In this document: positions 50,013 to 61,000 of the stretch, one piece after another | How the letters are laid out: each line of letters begins with the position of its first letter | Position numbering within the stretch: the first letter of the stretch is position 1 | NCBI RefSeq assembly: GCF_022760855.1 | Contig: NZ_JAKTNR010000001.1 | Coordinates: 248,001 to 312,000 of the forward strand | Length of the DNA: 64,000 nt | Source: Thermus albus | GTDB taxonomy: Bacteria; Deinococcota; Deinococci; Deinococcales; Thermaceae | Reading direction: 5' to 3' | Program-made: the position numbers and the translations under genes | The notes under the pieces: model-generated | What the model was told of the DNA's origin: nothing | What the model saw: the letters and a program-made list of their open reading frames with translations, nothing else | Databases searched by the model: none

Positions 50013-51458
50013 CTATTCCAGGGCCAGCCGCCACTTGGGGCCCTCCTTGGTGTCCTCCACCACCACCCCGAGGGCTTTGAGCCTTTCCCGGATCAGGTCG
50101 CTTTTGGCGTAATCCTTGGCCCGCCGGGCCTCCTCCCTCAGCTCTAGAAGCAGGGCGATGAGGCCTTCCAATAGGGGACCTGATACCTTCTCCTCCAGAA
50201 CCCTTTCGGGGAAGAGGCCCAAGATGCCTTCTCCCAGGGTATGGAAGACCTGGGCGGTGCGCCTTAAGGTGTCCCCTTTGGCCTCCGGGAGGAGCCTATG
50301 CAGCTCAGGGAGGAAGGTGAAAAAGGCGGCCAGGGCCTCCGGGGTGCTGAGGTCGTCCTCTATGGCGGCTAGGAAGTCTTTCTCCAGGGCATCCAAGGCC
50401 CTTTCCAGCTCCGGGGTGGAGCCGGGGGCCGCCGTGGGGACCCTGGACCGCACCTCGCGGTAGGCGTTGAGGAGGCGGGCATAGCCCCGTTTGGCCGCCT
50501 CGAGGCCCTCAAAGGTGAAGTCCATGGGGCTTCGGTAGTGGGTCTGCAAGAGATAGAAGCGTAGGGCCATGGGCTCGTGGGCCTTTAGGAGGTCATGGAG
50601 GAGGACCAGGTTCCCCGTGCTCTTGGCCATCTTTTCCCCTTCCAGGAGCACGTGGTTGTGGTGCATCCAGTGGCGGGCAAAGCGGTACCCCGCCGCCTCC
50701 GCCTGGGCGATCTCGCACTCGTGGTGGGGAAACTGGAGGTCTATGCCGCCCGCGTGGATGTCAAACCCCTCCCCCAGGTACTTGAGGCTCATGGCGGTGC
50801 ACTCAATGTGCCAGCCGGGATATCCCTCCCCCCAGGGGCTTCTCCAGCGCATGAGATGGCCCGGTTCCGCAGCTTTCCAAAGGGCAAAGTCTAAGGGATC
50901 CTCCTTCTCCTCCCGAACCTCCACCCGGGCCCCGGCCCTAAGCTCCTCTAGGCGCTTCCCAGAGAGTTTCCCGTATTCGGGAAAGGCCCGGACCCGGAAG
51001 TAGACGCTACCTTGGCGCTCGTAGGCGAAGCCCAAGTGTAAGAGCCTTTCCGTGAGCTCAATCTGCTCGGGTATGTGGCCACTGGCCCGGGGGGCGATGG
51101 AGGGCCTGAGCACATTGAGGGCGGCCATGGCGTCAAAGTAGCTCCAGGTGTACTTCTCCGCCACCTCCATGGGCTCAAGCCGCTCCAGCTTGGCCCGGCG
51201 CACAATCTTGTCCTCTCCTTGGTCGGCGTCGTCGGTGAGGTGGCCCACGTCGGTGATGTTGGAGACGAAGCGCACCTTATACCCCTGGTGAAGGAGGTAG
51301 CGGCGGAGCACATCGTAGACGATGGGCCCCCGGGCGTGGCCCAGGTGGGGGTCGGAGTACACGGTGGGGCCGCACACGTAGATGCCCACGTGGCCTGGGG
51401 TGGCGGGGGTAAAGTCCACCTTGGCCCGTTGCAGGGTGTCGTAGATGCGAAGGCCCAT
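50013..51458 (-). CDS. cysS: Cysteinyl-tRNA synthetase
   Basis: 481 residues, class I. The HIGH-type motif is [19 protein letters not shown] is KMAKSTGN, and zinc ligands are in [17 protein letters not shown] and [11 protein letters not shown] chose ATG 51458 ([13 protein letters not shown]), because the family begins there and a perfect TATAAT lies exactly 7 nt upstream; the reading frame extends further but into hslO. The 3' end lies against the VapBC relic. Confidence 0.96.
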   Translation of the reverse strand: MGLRIYDTLQRAKVDFTPATPGHVGIYVCGPTVYSDPHLGHARGPIVYDVLRRYLLHQGYKVRFVSNITDVGHLTDDADQGEDKIVRRAKLERLEPMEVAEKYTWSYFDAMAALNVLRPSIAPRASGHIPEQIELTERLLHLGFAYERQGSVYFRVRAFPEYGKLSGKRLEELRAGARVEVREEKEDPLDFALWKAAEPGHLMRWRSPWGEGYPGWHIECTAMSLKYLGEGFDIHAGGIDLQFPHHECEIAQAEAAGYRFARHWMHHNHVLLEGEKMAKSTGNLVLLHDLLKAHEPMALRFYLLQTHYRSPMDFTFEGLEAAKRGYARLLNAYREVRSRVPTAAPGSTPELERALDALEKDFLAAIEDDLSTPEALAAFFTFLPELHRLLPEAKGDTLRRTAQVFHTLGEGILGLFPERVLEEKVSGPLLEGLIALLLELREEARRAKDYAKSDLIRERLKALGVVVEDTKEGPKWRLALE

Positions 51459-51465
51459 GTGGGCC

Positions 51466-51486
51466 ATTATAGGCCCGTGGCATAAT
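51466..51486. promoter_or_regulatory. Divergent leaderless promoters of cysS and hslO
   Basis: Minus-strand TATAAT (51466-51471) ends 7 nt before the cysS ATG. Plus-strand CATAAT (51481-51486) ends 8 nt before the hslO ATG. Only 36 bp separate the two start codons and neither gene has a Shine-Dalgarno sequence. Confidence 0.65.
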
Positions 51487-51494
51487 GGCGGGGT

Positions 51495-52514
51495 ATGGGA
51501 AGGATTCTGAGGGGGCTGGCGGGGGAGGGGCAGCTTAGGGTGGTGGCCGCGGACACCGGGGACGTGGTGGAGGAAGCCCGGCGCCGCCATGGCCTTTCCC
51601 CTACCGCCACCGCCGCCTTAGGGCGGGCCCTCACGGGGGCCTTGCTCTTGGCCCAGCTTCTCCTCAAAACCCCTAAGGAAAGGCTTACCTTACGCATAGA
51701 GGGCACGGGGCCCCTGGGGGGCCTTTTGGCGGAGGCGGACGCCTTTGGGCATGTGCGGGGCTACGTCAAGAACCCCCAGGCGGAGGTGCCCTTGCGGGAA
51801 GACGGCAAGCTGAACGTGGGGGAGGTGGTGGGGGCCGGGGTCTTGCGGGTGGACCGAAGCCTGCCGAGTGGGGAGGTCTACACCAGCACGGTGCCCTTGG
51901 TTTCTGGGGAGATCGCCGAGGACCTGGCCCACTACCTCTGGCAGTCGGAGCAGATTCCCTCGGCCATCCTCCTGGGGGTGCGGGTTAAGGGGGAAGGGGA
52001 AGTGGAGGTGGCGGGAGGGGTGGCCATCCAGGTGATGCCCGATACGCCGGAAGAGGTGCTTTCCCGCCTCGAGGCCAACCTCTCTGCCCTTTCCGGCATC
52101 ACGCCCCTTCTGCGGCTGGGCTTGGAAAAGGCCTTGGACGAAATCCTTGCCGGTTTGGGTTTCTCCCGGACGGATCTTAGGGCCCTGGGCTATCCGCTAA
52201 ACGAGATTCCCGCCCGCTTCCGGTGCCGGTGCAACCGGGAGAAGGCCTTAGAGGCCTTGGTGTTTTTCACCCCTGAGGAAAGGGAGGAGATGATCGTCAA
52301 GGATGGCGGAGCAGAGGTGGTCTGCCATTGGTGCGGGGAGGTTTATCGTTTTTCCCCGGAGGAGATCCGCTCCCTGGTGGCCGAGGTGCGCTGCCCCGAC
52401 TGCGGCACCCTTTGGCTTTACCCCAAGGCGGACGGTACCTTTTTCCGGATTGAGGGGGATACCTGCCGGTGTGGCCGCCGGGTGGAGATCCCCTCGGGAA
52501 GGGCCCAGGCTTGA
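51495..52514 (+). CDS. hslO: Redox chaperone Hsp33 with extra Cys4 ribbon
   Basis: 339 residues. The N-terminal chaperone domain and linker match Hsp33, a holdase activated by oxidation. The zinc switch is FRCRC (Cys244, Cys246) and VVCHWC (Cys277, Cys280). Usual Hsp33 proteins end about 10-20 residues later. Here a further segment carries RCPDC (Cys300, Cys303) and TCRCG (Cys324, Cys326), a second possible zinc ribbon with the pair order reversed. ATG 51495 is 8 nt after CATAAT. The universal stress protein gene follows at 12 nt. Confidence 0.9.
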   Translation: MGRILRGLAGEGQLRVVAADTGDVVEEARRRHGLSPTATAALGRALTGALLLAQLLLKTPKERLTLRIEGTGPLGGLLAEADAFGHVRGYVKNPQAEVPLREDGKLNVGEVVGAGVLRVDRSLPSGEVYTSTVPLVSGEIAEDLAHYLWQSEQIPSAILLGVRVKGEGEVEVAGGVAIQVMPDTPEEVLSRLEANLSALSGITPLLRLGLEKALDEILAGLGFSRTDLRALGYPLNEIPARFRCRCNREKALEALVFFTPEEREEMIVKDGGAEVVCHWCGEVYRFSPEEIRSLVAEVRCPDCGTLWLYPKADGTFFRIEGDTCRCGRRVEIPSGRAQA

Positions 52515-52526
52515 TAAGCTTAAGGC

Positions 52527-52940
52527 ATGTTCAAGACCATTCTCTTAGCCTATGACGGCTCGGACCATGCCCGGCGGGCGGCGGAGGTGGCTAAGGCGGA
52601 GGCCCAGGCCCACGGGGCCAGGCTGGTGGTGGTGCACGTGTATGAACCCGTGCCCGACTACCTGGGCGAGCCTTTTTTCCAGGAGGCTTTGAAAAAGCGG
52701 CTGGAACGGGCGGAAAAGGTGTTGGCCGAAGCCTTGGAGCTAACCGGAGTCCCCAGGGAGGATGCCCTTCTCCTCGAGGGTCGGCCCGCGGAGGCCATCC
52801 TCGAGGCAGCCATGGGGGAGAAGGCGGATCTCATCGTCATGGGTACCCGGGGTCTGGGTGCCATAGGGAGCCTTTTTTTGGGTAGCCAAAGCCAGAAGGT
52901 GGTGGCGGAGGCCCCTTGCCCCGTGCTCCTGGTGCGTTAG
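52527..52940 (+). CDS. Universal stress protein (UspA family)
   Basis: 137 residues, the canonical size. ILLAYDGSDHARRAAEVA begins the fold, and GTRGLGAIGSLFLGSQSQKVV carries the ATP-binding G-x2-G-x9-G type motif. The exact role is not known; such proteins aid stress survival. TAAGCT lies 6 nt before the ATG, so it may be leaderless and independent of hslO. The stop overlaps the convergent chimeric gene by 4 nt. Confidence 0.92.
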   Translation: MFKTILLAYDGSDHARRAAEVAKAEAQAHGARLVVVHVYEPVPDYLGEPFFQEALKKRLERAEKVLAEALELTGVPREDALLLEGRPAEAILEAAMGEKADLIVMGTRGLGAIGSLFLGSQSQKVVAEAPCPVLLVR

Positions 52941-53461
52941 CCCGGGGTGTCCAAGGAGGTCTCAGGACGCCAGCGGAGAAGCCTGGTCTCCAGCCGGTTA
53001 AAAAGGGAGAAGAGCAGGAGAACGAAGGCCACGATGAGCGCGATCAGGGCTAGGCTCAGCTTGGCGTTATAGGTGCTTTGGGCAAAGGAGAGCAGGTAGC
53101 CCAAGCCCCGGCTTGCCGCCACGAACTCCCCCACCACCGCTCCGGTAAAGGCGAAACCCACGGCCACTTTTAGGGAGGAGAGGACCCAGGCGGCGACGGA
53201 GGGGAGGTAGACCTCCCTTAAGAGCCAGTAGCGGCCTCCTGGCTCTCCGCAGGCGTAGACCAGCTCCACCTCGAGGCCCTCCTCTTGGAAGTACCCCCTT
53301 CTGGCAGCCACCTCATAAGGGATGATGCAGAGGAGCTGGGAGCAAAAGGCCAGCTTAATCCGCTTCCTGCCCCTCTGTCCCATACCGGAGCCCAGGAGGG
53401 CCAAGCTGGAAAGGCCCTTGACCACCTTTCGGCGATCCACGCAGCAGCTCATGCCCTTCAT
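52937..53461 (-). pseudogene. Chimeric ABC-transporter relic (binding protein N-term fused to permease C-term)
   Basis: A 174-codon open frame made of two unrelated parts. Residues 1 to about 70 are the start of a periplasmic NMT1/SsuA-type binding protein: a RRKVVKGL leader, then LAFCSQLLCIIPYEVAARRG and YFQEEGLEVELVYACG. From about residue 71 the sequence is the C-terminal half of an SsuC/TauC-type permease: YWLLREVYLPSVAAWVLSSL, GAVVGEFVAASRGLGYLL and a last membrane helix. An in-frame deletion between neighbouring transporter genes explains it. The product is unlikely to work. No ATPase gene is near. Confidence 0.75.
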
Positions 53462-53647
53462 GCTGAAGCCTGAGTTTCATCATGTCAAGGGTATAAGGCA
53501 CGCGATGAGCGCTGGGATGTCCACGAAGGGCAGAGGCCAGCTTTTAGGCCGTTTGCGTGCTGGCCTAGTTGGTTGGGCTTTGAGCTTCCTTATACTGGGG
53601 GGACGAAGGGGGCTTACGGCCCTTCTTTTCCGCATAGGGGGTCTTGG
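53462..53647. other. Intergenic region before the antiporter
   Basis: 186 bp. An 8-bp inverted repeat AGGCCAGC (53532-53539 region, 53534-53541) and GCTGGCCT (53559-53566) with a 17-nt spacer could be a hairpin or an operator. TATACT at about 53593-53598 is a plausible -10 box for the antiporter. No coding similarity was recognised. Confidence 0.4.
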
Positions 53648-55177
53648 GTGCCCGGTGTTTTGCTCCTGGCCTTTCTTTCCGGGGTGGTGTTGGTGCGCCT
53701 GGGGTTGCCGGCGTTTCTGGGTTACCTCGGCATCGGGTTGGGTTTGAGGCTCCTGGGCTTTCCTGGGGATCCCCTTTTGGAGTTCTTCAAGGACCTAGGC
53801 GTTTACCTCTTGCTTTTCACCGTGGGTCTAGGTCTGCGCCTAGAACGCCTAGCGCGCAGGGAGGTTTGGGCTACGGGGATGTTTCAACTCCTTTTGCTTC
53901 CGGTCTTCGTGGGAGCCCTTTACCTTTTAGGGCTGGTACGAAATCCTCTGGCCCTTTTGGTATTGGCTGTGGCCTTCATCAATCCCAGCACCGTGCTCCT
54001 GGCCCGGGTGCTTCAGGGCAAGGGGGAGCTTTCTGCGTTGCACGGGCAGCTGGCCCTCGGGATTTCGGTTTTCTTGGACGTGGTATCCCTAGCCTTGCTG
54101 ATACTGGTGGGATTCCAGGGGGTTGGGCCCTTAGGCTTTTTGGTCCTGGCCTTCCCCTTGTTGCGTCCCCTGTTGGCCCGCCTCTTTCATCTGGCCTCCA
54201 ATGCCGAGCTGAAACTTCTTTTAGGGGTGGGGTTGGCCCTTTTGGGGGTGGAGTTGGCCCGCTTCCTCCAGGCCCCGGAGGCTTTGGGGGCGCTTTTTAT
54301 GGGCCTGGGGTTATCCCGTTATCCAGGGGTAGGGGAGGTGGCGGAAAGGCTTTGGGCCTTGAGGGAAACCTTTTTGGTGGCCTTTTTTATTTGGGCGGGG
54401 ATGGCCGTGGGACCTGATGGGGTCCTTGCAGGGTTGGTCCTTCTCCTTCTCCTAGGTTTGAAGCCGGTTTTTCTTTTCCTTCCCCTGGTCCGCCAGGGCT
54501 TTAGGGCCCGCACGGCTTTTCTGGTGGGGGCGGGCTTGGGCACCTATTCGGAGTTTGGCCTGGTGGTGGCGGGGGTTCTTTATGGTTTGGGACAGCTCAC
54601 GCCCCAAGGGGTGGGGGCGGTAGCCTTGGCGGTGGGGGGCTCTTTCCTTCTAGGAGCTCTAGTGATCCAGAAGGCCCATGTCCTTCATGAAAGGTGGAAA
54701 CTTTCGCTTGAAAGGTGGGAACGGCCCGGGTTGCACCCCGACGAGGAACCGCAAGGGGCCTTGGGGGTGAGGTGGTTGGTGGTGGGCATGGGGCGGACGG
54801 GGGCAGCGGCGTATCGCTTTCTCGCGGGGAGGGGCGAAAGGGTTTTGGGTTTGGATAGCGACCCGGCCAAGGTGGAGTACCACAGTTCCAAGGGCCGGCG
54901 GGTCCTCTATGGGGATGCCGAGGATCCGGCCTTGTGGGAGGGGTTGGACCTGAACGGGGTTAAGGGGGTGGTCCTGGCCCTTCCCGACCTCGAGGCCCGC
55001 TTAAGGGCTGCTCGGGCTTTGCGGGCCAAAGGTTTTAGGGGCGTGGTGGGGGCGGTGAGCTATAGCCCGGGAGAGGACGCTCCTCTAAAAGAGGCTGGAG
55101 TGGACGTGGTGTTCCACCCCCTCTTGGAAGCGGGAGAGCGCCTCGCCGAGCGGGTTTGGGAAAAAAGCGAAGCCTAG
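53648..55177 (+). CDS. CPA2 cation:proton antiporter with TrkA-N domain
   Basis: About 509 residues. Roughly twelve hydrophobic segments (to about 365) match the Kef/CPA2 family. The C-terminal RCK/TrkA-N domain has VVGMGRTGAAAYRFLAGRGE and LGLDSDPAKVEYHSSKG, a nucleotide-binding Rossmann fold. It probably exchanges K+ or Na+ for protons with nucleotide control. The start is uncertain: GTG 53648 (VPGVLLLAFLSG) follows AGGGGG and begins the first helix, whereas the frame is open back to 53573. The codons are somewhat T-rich in the membrane half. Confidence 0.85.
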   Translation: MPGVLLLAFLSGVVLVRLGLPAFLGYLGIGLGLRLLGFPGDPLLEFFKDLGVYLLLFTVGLGLRLERLARREVWATGMFQLLLLPVFVGALYLLGLVRNPLALLVLAVAFINPSTVLLARVLQGKGELSALHGQLALGISVFLDVVSLALLILVGFQGVGPLGFLVLAFPLLRPLLARLFHLASNAELKLLLGVGLALLGVELARFLQAPEALGALFMGLGLSRYPGVGEVAERLWALRETFLVAFFIWAGMAVGPDGVLAGLVLLLLLGLKPVFLFLPLVRQGFRARTAFLVGAGLGTYSEFGLVVAGVLYGLGQLTPQGVGAVALAVGGSFLLGALVIQKAHVLHERWKLSLERWERPGLHPDEEPQGALGVRWLVVGMGRTGAAAYRFLAGRGERVLGLDSDPAKVEYHSSKGRRVLYGDAEDPALWEGLDLNGVKGVVLALPDLEARLRAARALRAKGFRGVVGAVSYSPGEDAPLKEAGVDVVFHPLLEAGERLAERVWEKSEA

Positions 55178-55200
55178 TTGGGGGCATGCCTTCTCCCTGA

Positions 55201-56460
<1,260 letters not shown>

Positions 56461-56522
56461 GGGAGAGGGAAAGCACAAGCAACTTTTATCGTGAAGAAAC
56501 GCACATAAAGTGAGCTGGAGAA

Positions 56523-56540
56523 GAGGGGCCAGAGCCCCTC
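56523..56540. terminator. Hairpin between convergent genes
   Basis: GAGGGGC (56523-56529) pairs with GCCCCTC (56534-56540), loop CAGA, without a U-tract. It lies between the convergent sulfhydrylase-like and aminopeptidase genes and is a possible weak bidirectional terminator. Confidence 0.45.
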
Positions 56541-56559
56541 CCATCCAGGTCAACCCGCC

Positions 56560-57786
56560 CTAGACCACCCAAAGTCCTTTGCGCATCAGGGGTATCCGGG
56601 TTCCCTCTTCCAAAATCCCATCCACGTCCATCTCTTCCGAGCCAATCATCCAGTCAATGTGCACCAGGCTCTGGTTTCCCCCACGCCTTAGGAACTCTTC
56701 TCCCAAGGGGTGGCCCTCGAGGTTCTCGGCATAGGCTTGGCCAAAGGCAATGTGGCTGGCGGCGTTTTCGTCAAAGAGGGTGTCAAAGAAAACCAGGCCC
56801 GTTCTGGCAATGGGGTTGTCGGCGGCCACCAGGGCCACCTCTCCCAGGCGCCGGGCGCCTTCGTCGGTGGAGAGGGCCTTAAGGAGAACCTCCTGCCCCT
56901 TTTCCGCCCCCACTTCCACGGCATACCCCCCCTCAAAGCGGGCCCAGATGCCCTCCACCAGCTGGCCCCCCAAGGCCAAGGGGCGGCTGGCCCGCACAAT
57001 CCCTTCCACCCGTTCCCGATGGGGAGCGGTGAAGACCTCCTCCGTGGGTAGGTTGGGATTGCAAAGAAGCCCCTTCTGGGTGGGGGTGGCCCCTCCTTGC
57101 CAGAGGTGCCCTTCCGCCAGGCCCACCACCAAGTCGGTTCCTGGGCCTCGGAAGTGGATAGCGGAGAAACGCCTTTCGTTCAGGTAAGCCACCTTCTGGT
57201 GCAAGGAGCGGTTATGGGCTTCCCAGGCGGCCACGGGGTCTAGGGTATCCGCGCGGGTGGCCTGGAAGATGGCCTGCCAGAGTTGGGCCACCGCCTCCTC
57301 CTCGGGTAGCTGGGGAAAGACCGCCTTGGCCCAGCCAGGGTGAGCGAAGGGGACGATGGTCCAGTTGGTGACGAACTCGCTTATGGCCTCGAGGGCCGGC
57401 TTGTAGGCCCGGCTTTGCGCCTGCTGGGCCCGGCCTATGCGGTCTGGGGGAAGGCCCTCGAGGGCCTTGGGGTCGTTGCCGGAAACCGCCAGCCGGGCAG
57501 CCCCCTCGCGGAAGGCCTTGGCCATGCCCTCATAGAGCCAGGCCGGGGCCTTGTCCAAGCCTTCCTCTGGCGCCAGAGAAAGGCGCTTGCGGGAAAGCAC
57601 GTTGTCCCCGTAGATGACCGTGAAGAGGCTTGCTCCGTGCTGGTAAGCTTTTTCTGCCAAGAGGCGGACAAAATCCACGGCCTCAATGGGGGCGGTGGCG
57701 ATAACTTCCTGCCCCGGCTGAAGGTTCAGCCCTACTCGGACGGCCAGATGGGCCAACTTTTCTAGGTTTTCCTGAAAAGCACTCAC
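56560..57786 (-). CDS. M29 family aminopeptidase (AmpT-like)
   Basis: 408 residues, the exact length of Thermus aquaticus aminopeptidase T and very similar to it. A metallo-aminopeptidase releasing N-terminal residues from peptides in the cytosol. Family blocks are NWTIVPFAHPGWAKAVFP, GPGTDLVVGLAEGHLWQGG, NLPTEEVFTAPHRERVEG, ENAASHIAFGQAYAEN and VHIDWMIGSEEMDVDG, which hold the metal ligands. I chose the GTG at 57786 (read VSAFQENLEKLA) by homology. TTGACG-N17-AAGACT-N7 lies just upstream, a leaderless promoter with a poor -10. Confidence 0.93.
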   Translation of the reverse strand: MSAFQENLEKLAHLAVRVGLNLQPGQEVIATAPIEAVDFVRLLAEKAYQHGASLFTVIYGDNVLSRKRLSLAPEEGLDKAPAWLYEGMAKAFREGAARLAVSGNDPKALEGLPPDRIGRAQQAQSRAYKPALEAISEFVTNWTIVPFAHPGWAKAVFPQLPEEEAVAQLWQAIFQATRADTLDPVAAWEAHNRSLHQKVAYLNERRFSAIHFRGPGTDLVVGLAEGHLWQGGATPTQKGLLCNPNLPTEEVFTAPHRERVEGIVRASRPLALGGQLVEGIWARFEGGYAVEVGAEKGQEVLLKALSTDEGARRLGEVALVAADNPIARTGLVFFDTLFDENAASHIAFGQAYAENLEGHPLGEEFLRRGGNQSLVHIDWMIGSEEMDVDGILEEGTRIPLMRKGLWVV

Positions 57787-57818
57787 GCCCTCAAGTCTTT
57801 CCTCCCGAAGGGGTTCCG

Positions 57819-57953
57819 TCAAGGCCGGGGGCAGCTTTTGAGCCTGCCAAGAAGGAGGGCAAGCCCGGAAAGCAGCAAAAATAGGGGCCGGTAAGCTTCC
57901 AAAAGAAGGGCGGCCAGGAGGAAGAGAGCCACCAAGGCATACCGGATGGACAT
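57819..57953 (-). CDS. Small hydrophobic protein, 44 residues
   Basis: MSIRYALVALFLLAALLLEA is followed by a short turn and a second hydrophobic run (LFLLLSGLALLLGRL) with a basic end, so it would be a two-helix membrane protein. TACCCT lies 6 nt before the ATG and AGGAG overlaps that gap. It lies between the aminopeptidase and the divergent nifJ. No family is recognised; a chance frame is possible in such GC-rich DNA. Confidence 0.4.
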   Translation of the reverse strand: MSIRYALVALFLLAALLLEAYRPLFLLLSGLALLLGRLKSCPRP

Positions 57954-58028
57954 GCTCCTAGGGTACACCGGGAGGGGTGGGACATTCCTCACCCCAAGGG
58001 GCGTTATGGTGGGGGAGAGGTGGAGCCT

Positions 58029-61000
58029 ATGCGTCCCATTACCGTGGACGGGAACGAGGCGGTGGCCCGGGTAGCCTACCGTTTGAGCGAGGTGATCGCC
58101 ATTTACCCCATCACCCCGGCAAGCCCCATGGCGGAGCTTTGCGACGAGTGGGCAGCCAAGGGGGAACCCAACCTGTTCGGGCTGGTACCCCGGGTGGTGG
58201 AGATGCAGTCCGAGGGCGGGGCGGCAGGGGCCCTTCACGGGGCCCTGCAGGAAGGGGTTTTGGCCACCACCTTCACCGCCAGCCAGGGCTTGCTCCTCAT
58301 GATTCCCGACATGTACAAGATCGCCGGCCAGGCCCTTCCAGGCGTCATTCACGTGGCCGCCCGGGCCCTGGCCACCCATGCCCTTTCCATCTTTGGGGAC
58401 CACCAGGACGTGTATGCGGTGAGGGCCACGGGGTGGCCCATTTTGATTTCGGAATCCGTCCAGGCGGCCCAGGACCTGGCGGCCATGGCCCACTTGATCG
58501 CCCTTAGGGCGAGCCTTCCCATGCTTCACGCCATGGACGGTTTCCGCACCTCCCACGAAGTGCAGAAGATCCTGCCCCTTTCCGACCGGGAGCTGAAGGC
58601 CCTTTTCCCCTTTGGGGCCCTCGAGGCCTACCGCCAACGGGCCCTCACCCCGGAAAATCCCGTGATCCGGGGCACGGCGCAAAACCCCGACCACTACTTC
58701 CAAAACCGGGAAGCCATCAACCGCTACTACCTGCGCCTGCCCCAGGTGGTGGCCGAAACCATGGAGCATTTTGCCCAGGTTACCGGGCGCCGCTATGCCC
58801 CTTATGAGTACGTGGGCCACCCGGAGGCCGAGCGGGTGGTGGTGGTCATGGGCTCGGCCTCCCTGGCGGTGGAGGAGGCGGTGGAGCACCTGCTGAAGCA
58901 AGGGGAAAGGGTGGGGATGGTGCGGGTGCGCCTTTACCGGCCCTTCCATGCGGAGGCCTTCTTGGCCGCCCTCCCCAAGACGGTGCGCAAGGTGGCGGTT
59001 TTGGACCGGGGAAAGGAGCCCGGGGCCGTGGGGGAGCCCCTCTTCCAGGAGGTGGCGGCAGCCCTGGCCCTAAGGGGTGGGGAGGTACCCCTTGTGGTGG
59101 GGGGCAGGTACGGGCTTTCCTCCAAGGAGTTCACCCCGGCCATGGCTTTGGGGGTGTACGAGGAACTCAAGGGGGAGCGGCCCCGCCACGGCTTCACCGT
59201 GGGCATCGTCGACGATCTCACAGGCACGAGTCTTTCCTACCCCGAGCTGGACTTTGAGGACCCTGCCTCCGTGCGGGCCGTCTTCTACGCCTTGGGGGCG
59301 GACGGTACGGTGAGCGCCAACAAGAATACCATCAAGATCATCGGGGAAGAAACCCCCCTTTACGCCCAGGGCTACTTCGTCTACGACTCCAAGAAGTCGG
59401 GTTCCCGCACGGTAAGCCACCTGCGCTTTGGCCCCAATCCCTTGAACAAGCCTTACCTTATTCAGAAGGCCAACTTTGTGGGCATACACCAGTGGGGTTT
59501 CCTGGAGCGCCTGCCCATGCTGGAGTTGGCTGAGGAGGGGGCCACGGTGCTCATCAACAGCCCCTATCCCAAGGAGGAGGTCTGGGACCGCTTGCCAAGG
59601 CCTGTTCAGGAGGAGATCCTCAGGAAAAAGCTCCGGGTCTATGTGGTCAACGCTTACGAGTTGGCCCGAAAAGTGGGCCTTCCCGGAAGGATTAACGTGA
59701 TCATGCAGGCGGCCTTCTTTAAGCTTTCCGGCATCCTGCCTTTGGAGGAGGCCGAGGCCCGCATCAAAAAGGGCATTGAGAAAAGTTACGGTAAGCGGGG
59801 CAAGTCAGTTTTGGAAAAAAACTTCCAGGCGGTGGAGCTGGGCCTTCGGGCGGTGGAGCCCCTTCCCATTCCGGAGACGGTTTCCTCGGAAAAGGGGCTG
59901 CTTCCCGCCATGGTGGGGAACCCCCCCGCCTTTGTTCGGGATGTCCTGGGGCCTATCGCCTTGGGCCTAGGTGACGCCTTGCCCGTTTCCGCCTTTCCCC
60001 CCGATGGCACCTACCCCACGGGCACTGCCCGGTATGAGAAGCGGGGTATCGCGGAGTTCATCCCCACGTGGGACCCAGGGGTTTGCATCCAATGCGGCAA
60101 GTGCGTCATGGTCTGTCCCCACGCGGTGATCCGGGCCAAGGTGGTGCCCGAAGAGGCCTTGGCCCAGGCACCCGAGGGGTTCCCCCACAGGAAGGCCATG
60201 TGGAAGGAGCTTTCTGGGGAGTTCACCCTAGCCATCAGCCCTGACGACTGCACGGGGTGCTCCCTTTGCGTGGAGGTCTGCCCCGCCAAGGATAAGCAAA
60301 ACCCAAGCCGCAAGGCCTTGAACCTGGCTCCCCGCTTGGAGGTGCGGGAGGCCATGAACCGGCACTGGGACTTCTTCCTTTCCTTGCCGGAAACACCCAG
60401 GGCCGGCCTGAAACTCCACACCGTGAAGGATGTGCAGCTTCTGGAGCCCTTGTTTGAGTTCCCTGGGGCTTGCGCGGGGTGCGGGGAAACCCCCTACCTT
60501 AGGCTTCTTTCCCAGCTTTTTGGCGACCGCCTCCTTATCGCCAACGCCACCGGATGCAGTTCCATTTACGGGGGGAACCTTCCCACCACCCCCTGGAGCA
60601 AAAACCGGGAAGGCCGGGGCCCGGCCTGGGCCAACTCCCTCTTTGAGGACAATGCGGAGTTTGGGCTTGGCATGCGCCTGGCCTTGGATAAGAAGGCGGA
60701 GTACGCCAGAGGGCTTCTGAGGAGCTTCCAGCACCTGCTGGGCCAGGGGTTGACGGATAGGCTCCTTCAGGAAGTGGGGCCGGAGGGGGTGGAGGAGAGG
60801 CGGCGGGATGTGGCCCTGCTGAGGGAAAGGCTTACGGGCCTGGACGATCCTAAGGCTAAGGACCTTCTGGCGGTTGCCGACGCCCTTATCCCCCATTCCG
60901 TCTGGATCGTGGGGGGGGATGGCTGGGCTTACGACATCGGCTACGGGGGCTTGGACCATGTCCTCTCCAGCGGGGCCAACGTGAAGGTTCTGGTCTTGGA

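Noticed and set aside
53462-53647. TPP riboswitch upstream of the chimeric transporter relic
   Set aside because: The binding-protein half resembles thiamine-precursor transporters, but no CUGAGA or other TPP-aptamer blocks occur on either strand here.
57819-58949. A 376-codon minus-strand frame opposite nifJ
   Set aside because: Only the last 44 codons lie outside nifJ. The His/Gly/Pro-rich remainder is an antisense shadow. The short 3' part is kept as a separate small-protein candidate.
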